Assembly (NCBI RefSeq): GCF_003967555.1
Contig: NZ_BIFS01000001.1
Location: 4,030,001 to 4,094,000, forward strand
Length of the DNA stretch: 64,000 nucleotides
Reading direction: 5' to 3'
Source of the DNA: Dictyobacter kobayashii
Lineage (GTDB): Bacteria; Chloroflexota; Ktedonobacteria; Ktedonobacterales; Ktedonobacteraceae
Below, in pieces: positions 28,636 to 38,722 of the stretch. Positions within the stretch are counted from its first letter, which is position 1, and every line of letters starts with the position of its first letter. A program made the translations under genes and the position numbers. The notes under the pieces were generated by a model. That model worked only from the letters and a program-made list of their open reading frames with translations, was not told the DNA's origin and searched no databases.

Positions 28636-29370
28636 TTAGATGTAGTGTGAGGCGATGGCCTGGGTGAGGAGGGGTTGGTGGGTGTGCAGGTAGAAGTGTC
28701 CTCCGGGGAAGATTTTTTTTGTGATGGGATAGTGGGTTTGCTTTTGCCACTCTTGTAGTTTGGTTGGGTCGACCTCTTTGTCTTCGCTGCCTCCGAAAAC
28801 TGTCATGAGGATTTTGAGCGGTGGCTCTGGTTGGTATTGGTAGGTTTCGTTGAGGGCAAAGTCGGCGCGTAGGGTGGGGAGGAGTAGTTGCATGAGCTCT
28901 GCGTTTTGTAGCACGGCATCAGGGGTGCCTCCCAGGGTTTTGAGCGACTCGATGAATTCCGGGTCTGGTTTTTGCCAGGTCTGGCTACCCGGGCGCGGTA
29001 TTTGGGGCGCGCGATGACCCGAGACGAAGAGATGCGTCGGAGTGGGCAATTGCTGACGTCGCAGTTGCCGGGTAAGCTCAAATCCGATCAATGCTCCCAT
29101 GCTATGCCCAAAGATTTGAAATGGTTCATGCAGATATGGGTTGAGTGCCTGAACCAATGGAGGTATTAAGGCGTCCAGACTATAGAATGGTTCTTCACGG
29201 ATTCTCGTTTCGCGGCCAGGGAGATAGATGGGACAGACCTCTACCACCTCTGGTGGCAAGGTTTGCGACCAGAGGCGGTAGATACTGGCTCCTCCGCCTG
29301 CATAAGGAAAGCAGAAGAGCCTGTTTTTGGGATGTGCCTGCTTAGACACGATCCAGGACGAATGTAACAT
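28636..29370 (-). CDS. Type II thioesterase of the PKS/NRPS cluster
   Basis: About 244 aa external thioesterase (GrsT/RifR type) that clears wrongly loaded or stalled carrier proteins. Visible: LFCFPYAGGGASIYRLW, the nucleophile elbow FGHSMGALIGFEL, Asp in the GSEDKEV region and catalytic His in FPGGHFYLHTH. Start ATG at 29370 is 21 bp after the NRPS stop; an upstream in-frame start overlaps the NRPS end and is less likely. Last gene of the operon. The NRPS has no cis thioesterase domain, so this is the only hydrolase in the cluster. Confidence 0.9.
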   Translation of the reverse strand: MLHSSWIVSKQAHPKNRLFCFPYAGGGASIYRLWSQTLPPEVVEVCPIYLPGRETRIREEPFYSLDALIPPLVQALNPYLHEPFQIFGHSMGALIGFELTRQLRRQQLPTPTHLFVSGHRAPQIPRPGSQTWQKPDPEFIESLKTLGGTPDAVLQNAELMQLLLPTLRADFALNETYQYQPEPPLKILMTVFGGSEDKEVDPTKLQEWQKQTHYPITKKIFPGGHFYLHTHQPLLTQAIASHYI

Positions 29371-29390
29371 GTTTCTTGAACCTGTTCTAA

Positions 29391-32300
29391 CTAGAAGTAA
29401 TAGGTGGCACAACCAACCTGGAGGCCCGAGCCAACCTGAATAATTAAGCCAATATCTCCTCGCGAGACCAGGTGTTGATCATAGGCTTGTTGCAATGTGT
29501 AAGCTAACGATGATGTAAAGAGATCATGCTGGGCTGACACTGCGACTACTTTTTTAGGATCAACCTCAAGGGTAGCGCTCAGGCGACCAATGAAGTCCGC
29601 TGAGATTTGAGGCGGCAAGATGAGCTGGATCTGAGATAGTGATAACTGCTCCTGTTGTAGCAGCTCGCTCACCGTCTCATGGATGCAGTGTTGGTAGTAC
29701 TGCTCTAGCTGCGGATCGCGCTCAAAGTGCATCATAGTTTTGCCATTGCGTACCAGTGAGTGCGACTTCAAGGCATCCAGATGTTCTGTAAAGGACTTGA
29801 AGACAAAATGGCCAAAGCCGGTTGTGCCATCAGGACTCTCTTCGAGTAAGAGGGCCGAACCCGTTTCTTCAACTCCTGCCAGTTCAGCAGGATCACTTTC
29901 ACGATTGTTTTCTACTTCGGAGGCCACGATCAAGGCTTTATGAGCCCGCCGGGCCTGGATCAAGCCGATAGATGCATGGCAGGCATTTAAAGTACCCAGA
30001 CCGCCGTTTAAAACATCCAGGGCAAAGGTCTTTTTGTCCTGCTGGGTCTCGATATCAGCATTAATACCGAGTCTCCCCTCAACCAGGGCAGCTACTGCTG
30101 GCTCACACAAAAAGTCATCCCGATAGACGCCTGAGTAGATCAACAGGTCGATCTCGCTGCGGTCGTAGGGAATATCGGCCAGGCAGCGCTCGGCCGCGAC
30201 CTGAATCAGTTCCAATGTCTTCTTCTCTACGCGGCTGGTTGGCGGGATGGTGCCGACGCGGGCAATCTGTACACGCCTGTTCGCTGGTAGGCGAGAAACA
30301 AAAGGAGCTTCTGGTGCAATTTTGGTCGGTGTGTAGGTGCCTGCTTCGCGCTGACGGATGCGATCAGGTAGATCATCGAATGTATAGATCGCCGTACCGA
30401 TGGTGGCGCCCGAACCGGTGATGCCGAAGATCGCATTATCCCCTGACTGGATACGGTTGGAGCGAATGCTATCCATCAGCGCGATCATATGCGTAGTGGT
30501 GGCCGTATTGCCACGTTCAGCAATATTGTTGATCACGCTATCCTGCTTACAGATCTCCTCACCGAAGTATTTATTGATCTCGCGTGGCACATCATTGATG
30601 GTGGTATTAGAGGTCTGGTGCACAATGATATGCTGGAAGGAATCTTTCGGCCATTGGGTGCGCTCCATAATCATGCCAGCGTGCGAAACTGCCTGCTTCA
30701 GATTAACTGCCGAGACCGTAACGGCATCTGTATACATAATGGCGCCGCCGTGGGCCTGGTCTGTGGCTTTGCCGATACAGGCCTCACTATAGTGACCCAG
30801 GGTATACATTTCAAATTCATGGAAGCCCAACTTTTGATTGGGTGATCGCTCCAGGATCAAGGCCGCGCCGCCATCGCCCACCGTCAGACAGGCCAGGCGC
30901 GAATCCATGTAGCTCTCGATCTCTTTCTGGGCCGTTAATGATAGGTGGCTGATATATTCGCCACTGACCGCCATACCACGCCGGATCAGGCCGGTGCGGA
31001 TAAAGGCATCCACGACATAGGCGGCGGTAAAAAGTCCTGTGCAGGCATTTGAGACATCCAGCACGACGGCATTGGTAAAGCCAAAGTGTTGCTTGATCTG
31101 AACTGAGGTGCTGGGCTCAAAGGCGAACTGGAGCGGGGCATTACAGCGTGAAATATTGCCGCAGACGATAAGATCGATATCACCTGGTTGATATTTGGAA
31201 TTGGCCAGACAATCAGCCACCGCCTGAATGGCAATTTCTAGCGAGAACTCGCTCTCGCCCGCCATACGCCGCGTTTTGATGCCAGTGAGCTTCGCCAGCG
31301 GGAAGCGAATCGGCCGGGCACAGCCCGCGAGAATCTCCTCACTGCTGACAACCTTTGGCGGTAGATAGGTCCCCAGGCTCTCAATCAGCGTATTGTCTAG
31401 CTCAAGTGCCGCGGACTGGGTAGTGGCAGGGGCAATTGTCGCGACCGGCGTTTGTGACATGGTTTTTGCTGGTTGTGTTTGCTCAACCACTTCTGGTGCG
31501 GCCAGCCTGGCATCGATAGCAGAGGCCAGCTCGGCGACCGTTTGAAATTCAAAGAGCATCTCCAGTACCAGCGGCAAGCCAGCCGCATTGGCTTTAGCCA
31601 CAATTTCCAGGCTCTGGATGGAGGCTCCTCCCAGGTCAAAATAATTATCGTGAATGCCGACGCGGGAAATACCCAGGATCTGCATCCAGATATCCGCCAG
31701 GTACTGCTCAGTTGTGGTGCGGGGCGCCACATAAGCCACCTCAAGATCGGGACGGCTATTATCTGGCTCGGGAAGCTCATTGCGATTGACCTTCCCATTG
31801 GGCGAGAGTGGCAGGGCATCCATAAAAACGAACGCCGCTGGCACCATATAATCGGGCAGTTGTTCTTTCAAGAAGCTACGCAATTCCTCAATCGAGGGCC
31901 GGATACCGCTTTGTTCGGGTACCAGATAGGCAACCAGACGTTTGTTGCCCGGTGTATCTTCGCGGGCGGTCACAACTGACTCTGCAAGCGCGGCGTGCTG
32001 ATTGAGCGTGGTCTCGATCTCACCCAGCTCAATGCGGAAGCCACGGATTTTGACCTGGTAATCGATACGGCCCAGGAATTCAATAGCCCCATCCGCGCGA
32101 TAGCGGGCCAGGTCGCCAGTCTTAAAGAGGCGTGCACCTGCTTGCGTGCTAAAAGGGTCTTCAATGAATCTTTCGGCGGTCAGTTCTGGACGCTGGTAAT
32201 AGCCGCTGGCCAGGCCAATGCCACCAATGTGCAGTTCTCCCGGAAGATTAACTGGTACCGGCTGCAGGGCTGGATTCAAGATATAGATCTGTGTGTTGGC

Positions 32301-34775
32301 AATCGGGCGTCCAATCGGGACGTTGGTTGCTTTGTCGCCGCGCTGACATTCCCAGGAAGTAACATCGATAGCCGCCTCAGTTGGTCCATAGAGATTATGC
32401 AGGCGAACATTGTTGGGGAAGCGCTCGAAAAAGCGTTCTTGCAATTCAGGTGCCAGGGCTTCACCACTGCAGATTACATGGCGAAGTTGCCGACAGTGGC
32501 TCAGGTCTGGTTCTGAAAGGAAGGCCTGGAGCATTGAAGGCACAAAATGCAAGGTCGTTATCTGCTGCTCCCCAATCAAGCGAGCCAGGTAGGCCGGGTC
32601 CTGATGTCCACCTGGTCGCGCAATGACCAGGCCAGCCCCTGTGAGCAAGGGCCAGAAGAACTCCCAGACCGAGACATCAAAGCTAAAAGGCGTTTTTTGC
32701 AGGACGCGATCGCTTGCTGTGAGCTGATAGGTCTGTTGCATCCAGTTCAGTCGGTTACAGATACCCTGCTGGGTATTCATTACGCCCTTGGGTTTGCCCG
32801 TCGAGCCCGACGTGTAGATCATATAGGCCAGGTCGGCTGGTCCGCTCCAACTGATAGGATTTGCCACTGCTTCGGTCTGAGCACTATTCCAATCGGGATC
32901 GAGACAGATCAACTGGGCCTGAGTGGCTGGTAGCTGTTCCTTGAGATGGGTCTGGGTTATGAGTACGGGTACCTGTGCATCTTCCAGCATATAAGCCAGG
33001 CGCTCAGCTGGATAGCTGGGGTCCAGGGGAACATAAGCACCGCCAGCTTTAAGAATAGCCAGCAACGCCATGACCATCTCAAAAGAGCGTTCCATGCTGA
33101 CCCCAACCAGCACATTTTGTGTTACGCCAAGCTCTTGCAGGCGATAAGCCAGGTGATTGGCGGCATAGTTGATCTCCCGATAGGTTTTGCTCTGGCCCTC
33201 AAAGATTAAGGCCACCGCATCGGGTGTCCGCTCGACCTGGGCCTCAATCAATTCTTGCAGTGTAGCCTGGTCTGGATAGCTTTGCGCGGTTGCATTCCAA
33301 TCGACCAGTATTTGCTGGCGTTCGGCAGCGGTAAGCAGAGGCAATTGCAGCAACCTCTGGTCGGGATACTCAACTAGCGCGCTCAATAAGGTCTGGAAGT
33401 GCTGTTCCATGCGCGCAATCGTTGAGGGCTCAAACAGGTCACTATTATAGCGGAAATCAGCGCTCAGGGCGCCATCGATTTCAAAGACGGTCAGTGTCAG
33501 ATCAAAAGGAGCGCCCTGTTGCCCATAGGCGAAAGGCTCAAAGGAGAGGCCCGTTTGCCCAAGCTGTTGAGCCAGGGCATCCTGGCCCAGGCGCTCTAGG
33601 TCCTGGGGGCTGCGTGTGCGCGGGCGATCCCAGATAAATAAGGTCTGATAAAGGGGTGAATAACTGGGATCTCGTTTCGGCTGCAGGCGTTCAACCAGCA
33701 AAGGAAAAGGGAAATCCTGATGCTCCAGTCCATTCAACACACACAGACGTGTCTGGCTTAGTAGCTCTTTAAAGGTAGGGTTATTGGCCAGATTGGCGCG
33801 CACCAGGATTGGATTGGCCAGATAATCCACTACCCGCTCCCACTCGGACCGGGTGCGACCCAGGGCTGGTGTACCCACAATGATATCTTCCTGGCTGGTA
33901 TAGCGATAGAGCAAGGTCTGATATGCAGTCAGCATCAAGGTGAACAGGGTCACTTTTTCAGAGCTGGCCAGTGCGCGCAGTTTTCTGGTCAGCTCACCTG
34001 GAAGCGCAAAACTATGGGAGGCCCCTTTATATGTTTGTACCGGTGGGCGGCTATGGTCCAGGGGTAGATTTAAGACTGGCAACTCCCCTTGTAGGGTTTG
34101 TTGCCAGTAGTGCCAGTGAGCCTCACCCTCAGGACTGTTCAGCATCGCCTGCTGCCATTGGACATACTCTGTATGTTGTGGCCCTGGTGCCACGAGCGGA
34201 TTGGGAAGTCCCGCCTGCTCGGCCGCGTAGAGCAGAAAGAGTTCATCGACAAAGATATCGAGGGCCCAGAAATCAACGGCGATATGATGCGCGATCAGGG
34301 CCAGCACATAATCGGTAGGTGAGCGCTGATAAAGTTTCACGCGTAACACCGGCCCGGTACCCAGGTTGATTGGCTGATTACTTTCCCTTTGTAGTTGCTG
34401 TTTGATCTCTTCCAGGCCCAAATGCGTGGCAGCGACCTGTTCGAATGGCAGTGTGTGGCCGCTGGCGCTCTGCTGGGCTGGCTCACCGTCATGGAGAGCG
34501 TAGGTAGCCGTGAGTATGGGATAGCGCTGGGCCAGGGTGCGCAGGGCGCTTTGCAGCGCCTGCACATTCAAGCTCGAACTGATATGTGCCGCATACAAAA
34601 GATTATAGGCGGCACTATCGGGAGCTAAACGCGAGAGAAACCAGAGTGCCTTCTGATTATGCGAGATAGGCACCCAGGTTTCCTGGCCTTTGGCCTTTTC
34701 GCGCAACAGGCGAGCCAGTAGCGCGCGTTTGGCCTCGGGCGACAGATTAGAAATATTTTTTGAGGAATCGCTCAT
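29391..34775 (-). CDS. NRPS module C-A(Ser)-T fused to an active and an inactive KASIII-like domain
   Basis: 1794 aa. Condensation domain at about 30-450 with HHIAVDFW (HHxxxD kept). Adenylation domain at about 490-1000: YTSGSTGKPKGV near 660, and specificity residues read from FDVSVWE, TLHFVPS, VICSGEA, NLYGPTEAAID and NGKVNR as D-V-W-H-I-S-L-I-D-K, the serine pattern. Carrier domain FDLGGASIQSLEIV near 1048. Then a KASIII (FabH-like) domain from about 1128 with Cys in SNACTGLF (about 1244), His in IIVHQTSN and Asn in ERGNTATT, all intact. A second KASIII-fold domain from about 1500 has lost them: DVLNGGLGTL has Gly for Cys, LPPQIS has no His. No thioesterase domain. ATG at 34775 overlaps the previous stop as ATGA, so translation is probably coupled. 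The KASIII pair likely condenses or releases the chain. Confidence 0.93.
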   Translation of the reverse strand: MSDSSKNISNLSPEAKRALLARLLREKAKGQETWVPISHNQKALWFLSRLAPDSAAYNLLYAAHISSSLNVQALQSALRTLAQRYPILTATYALHDGEPAQQSASGHTLPFEQVAATHLGLEEIKQQLQRESNQPINLGTGPVLRVKLYQRSPTDYVLALIAHHIAVDFWALDIFVDELFLLYAAEQAGLPNPLVAPGPQHTEYVQWQQAMLNSPEGEAHWHYWQQTLQGELPVLNLPLDHSRPPVQTYKGASHSFALPGELTRKLRALASSEKVTLFTLMLTAYQTLLYRYTSQEDIIVGTPALGRTRSEWERVVDYLANPILVRANLANNPTFKELLSQTRLCVLNGLEHQDFPFPLLVERLQPKRDPSYSPLYQTLFIWDRPRTRSPQDLERLGQDALAQQLGQTGLSFEPFAYGQQGAPFDLTLTVFEIDGALSADFRYNSDLFEPSTIARMEQHFQTLLSALVEYPDQRLLQLPLLTAAERQQILVDWNATAQSYPDQATLQELIEAQVERTPDAVALIFEGQSKTYREINYAANHLAYRLQELGVTQNVLVGVSMERSFEMVMALLAILKAGGAYVPLDPSYPAERLAYMLEDAQVPVLITQTHLKEQLPATQAQLICLDPDWNSAQTEAVANPISWSGPADLAYMIYTSGSTGKPKGVMNTQQGICNRLNWMQQTYQLTASDRVLQKTPFSFDVSVWEFFWPLLTGAGLVIARPGGHQDPAYLARLIGEQQITTLHFVPSMLQAFLSEPDLSHCRQLRHVICSGEALAPELQERFFERFPNNVRLHNLYGPTEAAIDVTSWECQRGDKATNVPIGRPIANTQIYILNPALQPVPVNLPGELHIGGIGLASGYYQRPELTAERFIEDPFSTQAGARLFKTGDLARYRADGAIEFLGRIDYQVKIRGFRIELGEIETTLNQHAALAESVVTAREDTPGNKRLVAYLVPEQSGIRPSIEELRSFLKEQLPDYMVPAAFVFMDALPLSPNGKVNRNELPEPDNSRPDLEVAYVAPRTTTEQYLADIWMQILGISRVGIHDNYFDLGGASIQSLEIVAKANAAGLPLVLEMLFEFQTVAELASAIDARLAAPEVVEQTQPAKTMSQTPVATIAPATTQSAALELDNTLIESLGTYLPPKVVSSEEILAGCARPIRFPLAKLTGIKTRRMAGESEFSLEIAIQAVADCLANSKYQPGDIDLIVCGNISRCNAPLQFAFEPSTSVQIKQHFGFTNAVVLDVSNACTGLFTAAYVVDAFIRTGLIRRGMAVSGEYISHLSLTAQKEIESYMDSRLACLTVGDGGAALILERSPNQKLGFHEFEMYTLGHYSEACIGKATDQAHGGAIMYTDAVTVSAVNLKQAVSHAGMIMERTQWPKDSFQHIIVHQTSNTTINDVPREINKYFGEEICKQDSVINNIAERGNTATTTHMIALMDSIRSNRIQSGDNAIFGITGSGATIGTAIYTFDDLPDRIRQREAGTYTPTKIAPEAPFVSRLPANRRVQIARVGTIPPTSRVEKKTLELIQVAAERCLADIPYDRSEIDLLIYSGVYRDDFLCEPAVAALVEGRLGINADIETQQDKKTFALDVLNGGLGTLNACHASIGLIQARRAHKALIVASEVENNRESDPAELAGVEETGSALLLEESPDGTTGFGHFVFKSFTEHLDALKSHSLVRNGKTMMHFERDPQLEQYYQHCIHETVSELLQQEQLSLSQIQLILPPQISADFIGRLSATLEVDPKKVVAVSAQHDLFTSSLAYTLQQAYDQHLVSRGDIGLIIQVGSGLQVGCATYYF

Positions 34776-37700
34776 CGATTTAAATCCTCTTTCTGTGCTA
34801 TTTCGTTGAGCAATGCATCTACCTGCTCATCAGAGAGTTGGTCGATTTGTGCCAACAATGCTGCAGCATCCTGGGCGTTGAGGTTCGGGCGTTCCTCGGC
34901 ATGTCCATTGGGCTCCTGCTTATGTTCCTCGGGCATCATTTGTGCGAGGAGGGCATCGACGTCTTGATCTGAGAGTTGATCCAGTTGGGCCAACAGGTGT
35001 GCCGCCTCATGGGCCGGTACGACTGCCTCTGTATAACGCTCGGCTGGTACAGGCACCGTGGCATTGATAGCAGCAGGTGGAACCACAATCGTTTCCGCCA
35101 ATTGCTGACGTACCTGATAGGCAAATTGTACAATACTGGGACCTTGTAAGAAGGTCACGATCGGAATGCGGATGGCCAGTTCACCCTCAAGGCGGTTTTT
35201 GAGCTCGATGGCCATCAAAGAGTCCAATCCAAGGGTCGTCAACGGCTGCTCGCGATCCAGTCTTTCAACCGGGAGCCGGAGCACATTGGCTACCTGGGTA
35301 CTTAAATAATCTTCAAGAATGGCCTGCCACTGCTCACCATGTGTGGTACGGATAGTATCCAGAATGGAACTGGACGTTGTGGTGGAACCATTGTTCGAAG
35401 CAGTGTCTGGAGCCTTTTCAATTAGCTGGCGTACCAATGGTAGACTGGTAATCTGTGGATAATATTGGGCCAACAGTTGCCAGTCCAACTTAAGCACGCC
35501 GATTCGAGCAACCTGCTGTGGGATGAGCAGTTCCAGCGCCGCCAACACCTGTTGTGGGGTGATGCGTTGAATGCCGCGTGACTCCCAATACTCATGCACC
35601 CGTAACCCCTCGCTGGTCGCTCCGAAGCCAATCTCCGAAATCGCTCCCCAGTCGATACTCAGGGCAGGCTGGCCATGGGCGCGTTGGTAATGCGCCAGGA
35701 TATCCAGAAATTCACCGGCCGCGGCATAGTTGCCCTGGGCCGCTGAGCCAAAGAGTGAAGCGCCTGACGAGAAAGAAACAAAGAAGTCCAGTGTTTGATG
35801 CTTGAGCAGGCTATAGAGTAGCCAGCTCCCAATGACTTTGGGTCGGAAGACGGCCGTCAGGTCTTCAGGTGTTAACTGGATCAGTGGCCGTACCAGGGAT
35901 TTCCCCTGAGCGTCCTGCCAGACCGATGCGGCATGGATGACACCTTTAAGGGAGGGATGACCCTGTTGTGAATAGGTGGTTAAGAAATTGGTGAGCTGGG
36001 TCTCATCAGTCACATCGACTGCTGCGTAGTGGACATGTGCTCCCAGGCGTTCCAGCTCGCGTATACCGGCGACTTGATACGCCTGGCGACTACCAGCTGG
36101 CAGCCCATCCCACTTTTCACGTGCGGGTAGTGTGCTACGCCCCAGCAGGATCAAATGTCCGGCTCCCCGCTCGGCGAAATGCCGGGCAACCTCCAGGCCC
36201 AATCCCCATAGGCCGCCTGTGATCAAATAACTCCCTTCCTTATAAAGGGTCAAGGATTTAGCGGCGGTAGACTGGCTATGTAGCATACGCGCGACATAGC
36301 CCTGACCACCCCGGAAGGCGATCTGATCTTCAACGCTATGCTTGAGCAAGGCATTGAAAAGCTGGGTGGCTGAAGTGCGGCCCGTCTCTTCGGGGTCCAG
36401 ATCGATCAAGCCGCCCCAGAGTTCTGGATGCTCCATGGCGCAGGTCTTGCCCAGTCCCCAGAGGGGAGCCTGGCTAATTTCAAGTTGTGCCTCCTGCTCG
36501 GCGTTCACTGCCTGAGCACCGCGCGTCACAAACCACAACTGGGGTGGCTGTGTCCCACCATATTCGACCAGGGATTGAATAAGTTGCAGCGCATGGCCGG
36601 TGCTGATCTGCTGGTCTTCTTCTAGTGAAGCTACACTGGTTGCTGCGGCGGGAGTCGTATCCAGACTCCACAGATGGATCACACCAGTGAGTGCTTGATC
36701 CTGCAACGCTTCCTGGACGACGCGCCGTGTATCATCGCTCTGAGATGGATCGATCTGATAGTGTCCAGGAGAGAGGACACGGTAGCGGCTGCCAGCCACC
36801 ACCCGGATACAACTGGCGCCCTGTTGCTCCAATTGTGTAATCAACTTCTGTCCGACACTACTTTTATCGGTGAAGACCAGCCAGCGACCCGTCAGGGTAG
36901 TGGTTTTTGCTGGCTGGAGCGCGTTTGGCTCCCAGCGTAACTCATATAGCCAATCCTGTAACGCCGTCGGCTCTGTCGTAGGTCGGGCAGATGGTGCTGA
37001 CTCAGACGGCGCCAGTACCGTATGTTGCAATTGCAGCCCGCTGGCCTCGGCCAATAAGTTGCCCTGGTCGTCGAGGATACGGACCGTACCCTCAATGACG
37101 TCAATGCTTTGTGTGGCCTCGGTCGTCAGCTGCGCGTGGCTCCAGACCGATGTGCCGAGCGGCCGATAGGCCTGGAAACTACGGATGCCGGTCGGTAAAT
37201 AAAGATCGGTTGCACTGGTAAGCAGTTCCTGTGGCAGCGTAGCAATCAAAACCTGTAGCGCGGCATCCAGCAAGGTCGGGTGGATCACATAGTCACCGGC
37301 CTCTTGTACCAGTTCCGCCGATAGATTGATTTGTCCCAGGGCCTCGCCATCGCGTTTCCAGAGGCGGCCAATGCCCTGAAATCCCTCCTCCAATTGGATG
37401 CCATGCTGCTGGAGCTGCTGATAAAAATCGGTTGTATCTAACTGCTGGCGACAACGCTGACGGATGGCTCCCAACGATAGGTCAGTGGGCGCGACTTCCG
37501 TCGTAGTTGCCGTAGCCAGGGTAGCCGGTCCCTTTTCTGGTGTATGTCCATTGGTCTGATGCAACTCGGTGACGGCCGAAACCCTCTCTAGCGTGACTGG
37601 CGTACGGGCCTGGAGCCGCGTATTGGCCAGATCTTTTAACTGATTCAGGTAAGGCATACTATCCAGCACCAGATCGACCGGGACACCAAAATCCATCTGA

Positions 37701-38701
37701 CAGGCGATCTCGCTGACGCCAGCCTCTTTAAGCTGAACAATTAGATCCACGCATTGTTCTGGTGTACCAAAGAGGACACGCCGGGTAGTGATCAAGCGAT
37801 CGGTCACAAAGAGCAGGTAATCATGGAGATCTTGCTCTGAAAGTGTCTTTAGATCAACCTGCTGGCCACGGCTGTAGGCAATGGCATTGACCAGGTAGGA
37901 TGCGGACTTCAAATACTCGCTGAAAGGTCCCTGAATCTGCTCGCGCACCGTCGCTTCATCTTTGCCGATAAAGGTATGTAACATAACCGAAACCAGTCCG
38001 GTCGCTGGATCATAGCCATGTTCTGCGCGTGCACTGCGATAGATACTTATCTTCTCCGCCAGTTCAGAGACACTCTGATTATACATATGGGTCAGCAGGT
38101 TGGCGCCGATCTCACCCGCCTTCGCGAATGTATTAGGATTACCCGCTGCCGTAACCCAATAAGGTAGCTCGCGCTGGATCGGAGGAGGATAGGTTTGAAT
38201 CTCAGTAAGATTGCCATCGCCACTTTTGACCTGGATCTTCTCGCCGCGCCAGAGTTGTTTAACGGTTTCAATACCCCGATACATTACCTCATGACGCTGC
38301 TGATAGTTCTCAGGTGCCAGCGAGAAATCATTGGGATGCCAGCCGGAAGCAAACGCGATCCCTACGCGGCCGCCCGATAGATTATCGACCATGGCCCATT
38401 CTTCAGCGACGCGAATAGGATTGTGCAGGGGTAGAACCACGCTACCCGCACGTAGCTGTATCTGGTGTGTCTCTCGCGCCAGAGCGGCCTGTAAAATAGC
38501 TGGATTCGGATAAAGCCAGCCATCCTTGGTAAAATGGCGCTCAGGAATCCAGACCGATGAAAACGCATGTTGATCAGCAAACTTTGTGCTCTCGATTACC
38601 AGACGATACTTGTCGGAGTGAAATGGAGTCTCACTGCTCGAAAAGAATATCAGACCAAAGTCAATGTTCTGGCCACCTCTGGATGTCGTTGGTGATGCCA
38701 C
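34772..38701 (-). CDS. PKS protein: luciferase-like monooxygenase - DH C-half - KR - ACP
   Basis: 1309 aa. Residues 1-365 are a bacterial luciferase-like FMN monooxygenase of the type found inside natural-product lines (DFGLIFFSSSE, SSVWIPERHF, NNLSGGRVGIAFASGWHPNDF-like stretch, TAAGNPNTFAKAGEIGANLLTHM). After a linker, about 405-560 is only the second hotdog of a dehydratase, with catalytic Asp in HPTLLDAALQ near 477. Ketoreductase about 575-1080: ITGGLWGLGLEVA, and SFSSGASLFGSAAQGNYAAA with Ser and Tyr; the usual LDD motif is absent. ACP with LGLDSLMAIEL near 1160. The C-terminal 80 residues hold two copies of LLAQ(L/I)DQLSD..VDALL, docking-like. Start is GTG at 38701 with GGAGG 5 nt upstream, 21 bp after the preceding gene. 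Confidence 0.9.
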   Translation of the reverse strand: MASPTTSRGGQNIDFGLIFFSSSETPFHSDKYRLVIESTKFADQHAFSSVWIPERHFTKDGWLYPNPAILQAALARETHQIQLRAGSVVLPLHNPIRVAEEWAMVDNLSGGRVGIAFASGWHPNDFSLAPENYQQRHEVMYRGIETVKQLWRGEKIQVKSGDGNLTEIQTYPPPIQRELPYWVTAAGNPNTFAKAGEIGANLLTHMYNQSVSELAEKISIYRSARAEHGYDPATGLVSVMLHTFIGKDEATVREQIQGPFSEYLKSASYLVNAIAYSRGQQVDLKTLSEQDLHDYLLFVTDRLITTRRVLFGTPEQCVDLIVQLKEAGVSEIACQMDFGVPVDLVLDSMPYLNQLKDLANTRLQARTPVTLERVSAVTELHQTNGHTPEKGPATLATATTTEVAPTDLSLGAIRQRCRQQLDTTDFYQQLQQHGIQLEEGFQGIGRLWKRDGEALGQINLSAELVQEAGDYVIHPTLLDAALQVLIATLPQELLTSATDLYLPTGIRSFQAYRPLGTSVWSHAQLTTEATQSIDVIEGTVRILDDQGNLLAEASGLQLQHTVLAPSESAPSARPTTEPTALQDWLYELRWEPNALQPAKTTTLTGRWLVFTDKSSVGQKLITQLEQQGASCIRVVAGSRYRVLSPGHYQIDPSQSDDTRRVVQEALQDQALTGVIHLWSLDTTPAAATSVASLEEDQQISTGHALQLIQSLVEYGGTQPPQLWFVTRGAQAVNAEQEAQLEISQAPLWGLGKTCAMEHPELWGGLIDLDPEETGRTSATQLFNALLKHSVEDQIAFRGGQGYVARMLHSQSTAAKSLTLYKEGSYLITGGLWGLGLEVARHFAERGAGHLILLGRSTLPAREKWDGLPAGSRQAYQVAGIRELERLGAHVHYAAVDVTDETQLTNFLTTYSQQGHPSLKGVIHAASVWQDAQGKSLVRPLIQLTPEDLTAVFRPKVIGSWLLYSLLKHQTLDFFVSFSSGASLFGSAAQGNYAAAGEFLDILAHYQRAHGQPALSIDWGAISEIGFGATSEGLRVHEYWESRGIQRITPQQVLAALELLIPQQVARIGVLKLDWQLLAQYYPQITSLPLVRQLIEKAPDTASNNGSTTTSSSILDTIRTTHGEQWQAILEDYLSTQVANVLRLPVERLDREQPLTTLGLDSLMAIELKNRLEGELAIRIPIVTFLQGPSIVQFAYQVRQQLAETIVVPPAAINATVPVPAERYTEAVVPAHEAAHLLAQLDQLSDQDVDALLAQMMPEEHKQEPNGHAEERPNLNAQDAAALLAQIDQLSDEQVDALLNEIAQKEDLNR

Positions 38702-38722
38702 AATATCCTCCAGACTAGTTCC

